Below, piece by piece: positions 6,030 through 9,291 of a DNA stretch of 9,291 nt (within the stretch, counting starts at the first letter, position 1; the number at the start of each line of letters is the position of its first letter). The stretch is from positions 1 to 9,291 of the forward strand of contig JAEZOA010000070.1 of NCBI GenBank assembly GCA_023441625.1. The letters run 5' to 3'. This DNA is from Bacillota bacterium (GTDB lineage Bacteria; Bacillota; Clostridia; Acetivibrionales; DSM-1351). Below the pieces are notes generated by a model. That model ran no database searches. It saw nothing but the letters and a program-made list of their open reading frames with translations, and was not told where the DNA came from. Made by a program: the position numbers and the translations under genes.

Positions 6030-9000
6030 TTATTTCAATTTATCAGATTTAACTATATTTACAGATAAATCTTCAGTTTCAGCGGATTCAACCTTCGTAT
6101 TAGGTTCAACAACACCGTCTTTTGTCACTGACTGTTCACCACTTAATTTGAAATTTAATATGTATTTGCCATAGTAAGCATTAATGCCATTTTCGGACTC
6201 TAAAGCAGTCTTATTAGCTGAGATTTTTATTACAAATTCAACAATAAGAATATCATCCTTTTTAAAGTTCCCAGTAATCTGCATATCTGTATTAACTATA
6301 TTACCCTCAGAGTCTTTATTTATTACAAACTTTGCAGTTTTAGCAAAATTCTCAACCAACGCTTCCTCTCGAGTAAGTGTAACCTTTAACAACCTCTGAT
6401 CACTTGATATTTCATAAATTTTATCACTTGATATAAAATAACTGGTATCAAGAGTTTTTTTTGAATCAAGTGGGGAATCAAGTGTTTTTGTTACTGTCCT
6501 ATCTAAAGTAATAGTAGGGTCTTTTGTATCCTCATTAAACTTGATTTCAAATGTAACTGGTATATATGATCCTAAAATATATTCTGCACTCTTTTTTGCA
6601 GTCTTATCATTTATGTAAAGTCTATAATTCCAAGATTCAGAAATATGGTGAGGCGGAACAAACACATCTTTAATTTCAGAAAAATCGCTAATTACTGTTT
6701 TGTCTTCGCCGTCCACTCTATAGGTATAAACAGCCTTTATTTTATAATGTATATTTTTACCAGTACTTTTAATGATAATGCCATAACCACTAGAATTAAC
6801 ATCATTATCTATAAAGTTTGTTGTTGTAACATTAGCAATTTCAACATAGTTATCCTCGTTATCCTCGTTATCCTCTGGAGTTTCACTTTTAAAAACCTTG
6901 TAACCCGTTGCACCCGATGAAGCATCCCAATTTAATGTTACATTACTATAATCTTTAAACTCGGCAGTTAAGTTTGTAGGTGCTGCTAATTTCTTAATAA
7001 CTGCCTCAGCTATATTAGATTCTGCATCAGGAGAATTTGAATTTTTAGCAACAACTTTATAAAAATATTGTTTACCATCAATTGAAGTATCAACCTTATT
7101 ATCTTTATAAGTCATTCCTGTTATTCCAGATTCAATGTTAGTATATGTACCCTCTATACTTTCGCTTCTGTATACATCATAGCTCTCGGCTCCTAACGAA
7201 GGACTCCAAACTAACATTACATAAGAAAAATCTTTAAATTTAGCTATCACACTTGTAGGTGCTTCTAATATTTGCGATATGGTTATATATGCGAAATCAG
7301 AGTAACCACTTATAGCTTCAGAATTCCTCGCAACCACCTTATAATAGTATGTTTTGGAGGTGTTTCCCATTTCAACACTATCTGTGTATGTTGTTCCTCT
7401 CACTTCTGATCCATTAATCTTCACATATTCGCCATTGCTGCTATCACTTCTGTATACATCATAGCTTGAAGCATCTAATGAAGCATTCCAATTCAAAATT
7501 ACATTTTTATTATCATTACAATCAGCCTTTAAACCTGTAGGTGCTGCTAATGTTTTTGCTACACTTACAAAGTCAATATTTGAGTAACCACTTTCTACAC
7601 TGTCATATCTAGCAAGCACCTTATAATAGTACTCTCTATTGGAGTATCCTATTTGAATTTTACTATCTGTATATGTTGTTCCTGTTACTTTTGATTCATT
7701 AATTTTAATGTACTCACCATATCTGCTATCGCTTCTGTATATATCATAGCTCTGTGCATCCAATGAAGCATTCCAAGAAAGGGTTACATTACTGAAATCT
7801 TTGAGCTTTGCTTGTAAATTTGAAGGTGCTACCAAATTCTTCACAGCTGTTTCAGCAACATTAGAGTCACTACTATTTATTTTATCGTACATAGCTACTA
7901 CTTTATAATAATATTTTTTACCATTGACAGAAGTATTTATATTACTGTCTGTAAAAGTTGTTCCTGTTACTGTAGCAATTTCAACATACTTATCATCAGG
8001 AACTTCACTTCTATATACTTTATAACCTGTTGCTCTCGGTGATGCTGTCCAATTCAATATTACTTTGCTATAATCTTTAAACTCTGCATTTAGATTTGTA
8101 GGTTTAATAATAGTAGGGTCAATTCCCCAAATCAATTCATCGTCATAATAAACACAGATATTTTCATTCACTTTCCAATCTGTTGCAGTAGCGTCAAAGG
8201 AATAATCGTTTCTTGGATCATAATATTTAATAAAACCACTACCATTGCCACTATTGGACTCATAGTCATTTACATTCTTATTAAAAGCAGGCTGGAGAGT
8301 AAAATTGTAAAATACGCTTGGAATTATACCGTCAACTCCAGGATTTTCAAAGTAAGTATCACAATAATAATCAACAACATTGTCACCAGCAACATTTTTT
8401 ATTTCTGGAACAACTTTAGTAAAACTCGCTCTAACTGATTCCTTGTATTGTTTTTCTGAGTATATATCGGTAAACTTCAGGTCACTTGAGCTAAGAGTAG
8501 TTTTGGCATCTGAGTATTCAGCTAATTTTTGACCTTTATTTGCATCAGGTTTAGCAGCACTAGGTTCACCATCTACAGTATAAAAATATCTAACTTTAAG
8601 TTTACTTAAATCTAAATCATTTGTTCCATCGTTATGTATCCTAACCCAATTATATATTCTTTCAACATTGATATAGGTTGTATATTTGTTAATAAACTCT
8701 AATCTTATACTTGATTTACCTGTACCATATACATAACATGAAGATGAAACATATGTATTATCACTGTTAAATGCCTTAGCAGTAAATGAGTGTCGTCCTG
8801 TTTCTGTTTCAATAAAACTAATTTGCGACCCATTTGGGATATTACTTTGGAAATCCTTAAACAAAACGTTATCTCTGAAAATTTGAATTCTCGATGGATT
8901 GTTAATCCATTTAATAGTCACCTTACTCCCTGTGCTTGAATAACAACTAATACTCGGTTCAGCTGCATCTGCCGGAATAATAATACTAACTATTATAAAA

Positions 9001-9035
9001 AATGCAAGAAATATTGAAATTAACTTTTTTGGCAT
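6030..9035 (-). CDS. Secreted CBM3 / fibronectin type III protein with unidentified C-terminal region
   Basis: A 1001-residue exported protein with no recognisable catalytic domain. Residues 1-25 are a signal peptide (PKK, hydrophobic core, cleavage near ADA-A). Residues 27-104 look like a divergent Ig/FN3 module. Residues 105-306 are a family 3 carbohydrate-binding module: IRLEFIN at the start, LDLSKLKVRYFYTVDGE, then NDYSFDATATDWKVNENICVYYD and LIWGIDP. It is about 50 residues longer than usual. Five FN3 domains follow (about 311-398, 402-495, 497-589, 591-682, 684-795), each with a P-T/S-N/G-L start and Y-K-V-x-A near the end. Residues 796-1001 are beta-strand-rich and unrecognised. There is no dockerin, SLH repeat or LPXTG, so it is probably released or held by non-covalent contacts. 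The likely role is binding cellulose or another wall polysaccharide; the ligand is inferred. Start supported by GAGGGGG (9043-9049) seven bases upstream. Confidence 0.9.
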   Translation of the reverse strand: MPKKLISIFLAFFIIVSIIIPADAAEPSISCYSSTGSKVTIKWINNPSRIQIFRDNVLFKDFQSNIPNGSQISFIETETGRHSFTAKAFNSDNTYVSSSCYVYGTGKSSIRLEFINKYTTYINVERIYNWVRIHNDGTNDLDLSKLKVRYFYTVDGEPSAAKPDANKGQKLAEYSDAKTTLSSSDLKFTDIYSEKQYKESVRASFTKVVPEIKNVAGDNVVDYYCDTYFENPGVDGIIPSVFYNFTLQPAFNKNVNDYESNSGNGSGFIKYYDPRNDYSFDATATDWKVNENICVYYDDELIWGIDPTIIKPTNLNAEFKDYSKVILNWTASPRATGYKVYRSEVPDDKYVEIATVTGTTFTDSNINTSVNGKKYYYKVVAMYDKINSSDSNVAETAVKNLVAPSNLQAKLKDFSNVTLSWNASLDAQSYDIYRSDSRYGEYIKINESKVTGTTYTDSKIQIGYSNREYYYKVLARYDSVESGYSNIDFVSVAKTLAAPTGLKADCNDNKNVILNWNASLDASSYDVYRSDSSNGEYVKINGSEVRGTTYTDSVEMGNTSKTYYYKVVARNSEAISGYSDFAYITISQILEAPTSVIAKFKDFSYVMLVWSPSLGAESYDVYRSESIEGTYTNIESGITGMTYKDNKVDTSIDGKQYFYKVVAKNSNSPDAESNIAEAVIKKLAAPTNLTAEFKDYSNVTLNWDASSGATGYKVFKSETPEDNEDNEDNYVEIANVTTTNFIDNDVNSSGYGIIIKSTGKNIHYKIKAVYTYRVDGEDKTVISDFSEIKDVFVPPHHISESWNYRLYINDKTAKKSAEYILGSYIPVTFEIKFNEDTKDPTITLDRTVTKTLDSPLDSKKTLDTSYFISSDKIYEISSDQRLLKVTLTREEALVENFAKTAKFVINKDSEGNIVNTDMQITGNFKKDDILIVEFVIKISANKTALESENGINAYYGKYILNFKLSGEQSVTKDGVVEPNTKVESAETEDLSVNIVKSDKLK
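6651..8105 (-). repeat. Array of five fibronectin type III repeats
   Basis: Five tandem copies of roughly 92-112 codons each. The middle three share nearly identical stretches such as W-N-A-S-L-D-A-x-S-Y-D-x-YRSDS and G-T-T-Y-T-D-S. At DNA level the segment TGTATACATCATAGCT recurs in copies 3 and 4, and with one change in copy 2. This points to internal duplication. Copies 1 and 5 are more divergent, and copy 5 carries insertions. Confidence 0.85.
6849..6875 (-). repeat. Nine-base tandem repeat, three copies, in FN3 domain 5
   Basis: GAGGATAAC is repeated three times exactly on the minus strand and encodes Glu-Asp-Asn three times, inserted in a surface loop of the fifth FN3 domain. Because the unit is a multiple of three, copy-number change by slippage would keep the frame. 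Confidence 0.9.
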
Positions 9036-9108
9036 ATCCCATCCCCCTCAATAGAAAGCAATTTATGATTAATAGGTTAATTTAGTTACAATTTTTTTAT
9101 ATAATATA

Positions 9109-9137
9109 ATTATAGTTGATTTTATGGAATTAGTAAA
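9109..9137 (-). promoter_or_regulatory. SigA-type promoter of the CBM3-FN3 gene
   Basis: TTTACT (9132-9137) and a perfect TATAAT (9109-9114) on the minus strand are 17 bases apart, giving a leader of about 67 bases. A small inverted repeat AGTATCAATACT (9139-9150) adjoins the -35 box and could bind a regulator. An overlapping alternative, TTGATA-16-TAAAAT, lies slightly upstream. Confidence 0.55.
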
Positions 9138-9186
9138 CAGTATCAATACTTATTACCATATACTATGTTACAGTTCAGATGTAGAA

Positions 9187-9220
9187 TTATAAAAGCACTC
9201 CAAATAGAGTGCTTTTATAA
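9187..9220 (-). terminator. Intrinsic terminator of the right-edge gene
   Basis: TTATAAAAGCACTC and its exact reverse complement form a 14-bp stem with a six-base loop and a TTTT run. The stem overlaps the stop codon of the upstream gene. The A/T ends are symmetrical, so it could terminate in both directions. Confidence 0.88.
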
Positions 9221-9291
9221 TGTCACTTCTTTAAGAGTTATTGGATTATTATTAAATGCATCCTTAATTCCACGGAAAACATTTTTATTAT
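9215..9291 (-). CDS. C-terminal 24 codons of an unidentified protein (runs off the window)
   Basis: An open frame enters from the window edge, encodes 24 residues ending FRGIKDAFNNNPITLKEVTL, and stops with TAA at 9215-9217. The immediate overlap of the stop with a strong terminator is the main reason to call it a real gene end. The fragment is too short to assign a function. The other two minus-strand frames are closed or give no gene-like end. Confidence 0.65.
   Translation of the reverse strand, partial: NKNVFRGIKDAFNNNPITLKEVTL

Noticed and set aside
6399..6433. Direct repeat ATCACTTGATAT, two copies
   Set aside because: It encodes Ile-Ser-Ser-Asp twice in neighbouring strands of the C-terminal region and needs no explanation beyond local coding similarity.
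6645..6920. Plus-strand frame of 91 codons inside the CBM3-FN3 gene
   Set aside because: It is antisense to well-supported FN3 coding sequence and shows no domain or start signal of its own. The other plus-strand frames within nrdJ and the CBM3-FN3 gene are rejected for the same reason.
1..9291. CRISPR array, tRNA or rRNA genes, phage attachment sites
   Set aside because: No regularly spaced short repeats, cloverleaf-like sequence or ribosomal segment was seen on reading both strands.

Overview
The window looks like a chromosomal piece of a low-GC, Gram-positive anaerobe of the class Clostridia, probably a plant-fibre degrader. The reasons are the strongly AT-rich sequence, purine-rich ribosome binding sites, SigA-type promoters (TTGATT-17-TATAAT and similar), a clostridial-type B12-dependent ribonucleotide reductase, and a secreted protein with a family 3 cellulose-binding module plus fibronectin type III domains. 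The species cannot be fixed from the sequence alone. Every gene recognised lies on the minus strand, so transcription runs from high to low coordinates.

Layout in transcription order. (1) 9215-9291 is the last 24 codons of an unidentified gene, closed by a strong hairpin terminator. (2) 6030-9035 encodes a 1001-residue exported protein: signal peptide, short Ig/FN3-like module, enlarged CBM3, five FN3 domains and a C-terminal region of about 200 residues that I do not recognise. It has its own promoter and a terminator at 5949-5988. (3) 4389-5708 encodes a 439-residue lipoprotein with a DUF4015-type (COG1306-like) putative glycoside hydrolase domain. Its promoter region carries an imperfect palindrome around the -10 box, a duplicated motif of about 40 bp, and a leader able to fold into a long hairpin. 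(4) 634-4134 is nrdJ, the adenosylcobalamin-dependent class II ribonucleotide reductase. It is interrupted by a 366-residue intein with a LAGLIDADG homing endonuclease, inserted directly before the catalytic thiyl-radical cysteine. Two NrdR-box-like palindromes cover its promoter and leader, and two hairpins follow it. (5) 1-288 is the N-terminal 96 codons of a small uncharacterised protein with its own promoter.

The genes appear to be separate transcription units rather than one operon, since promoters and/or terminators separate most of them. The exception is the interval between the lipoprotein gene and nrdJ, where I see no convincing terminator, so some read-through is possible. The two envelope genes could both act on polysaccharide at the cell surface; that is inference from domain content. 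nrdJ is a housekeeping gene for deoxynucleotide supply and is functionally unrelated to them. Its most notable property is two layers of control visible in the DNA: an NrdR-type operator on transcription and an obligatory protein-splicing step in the active site.
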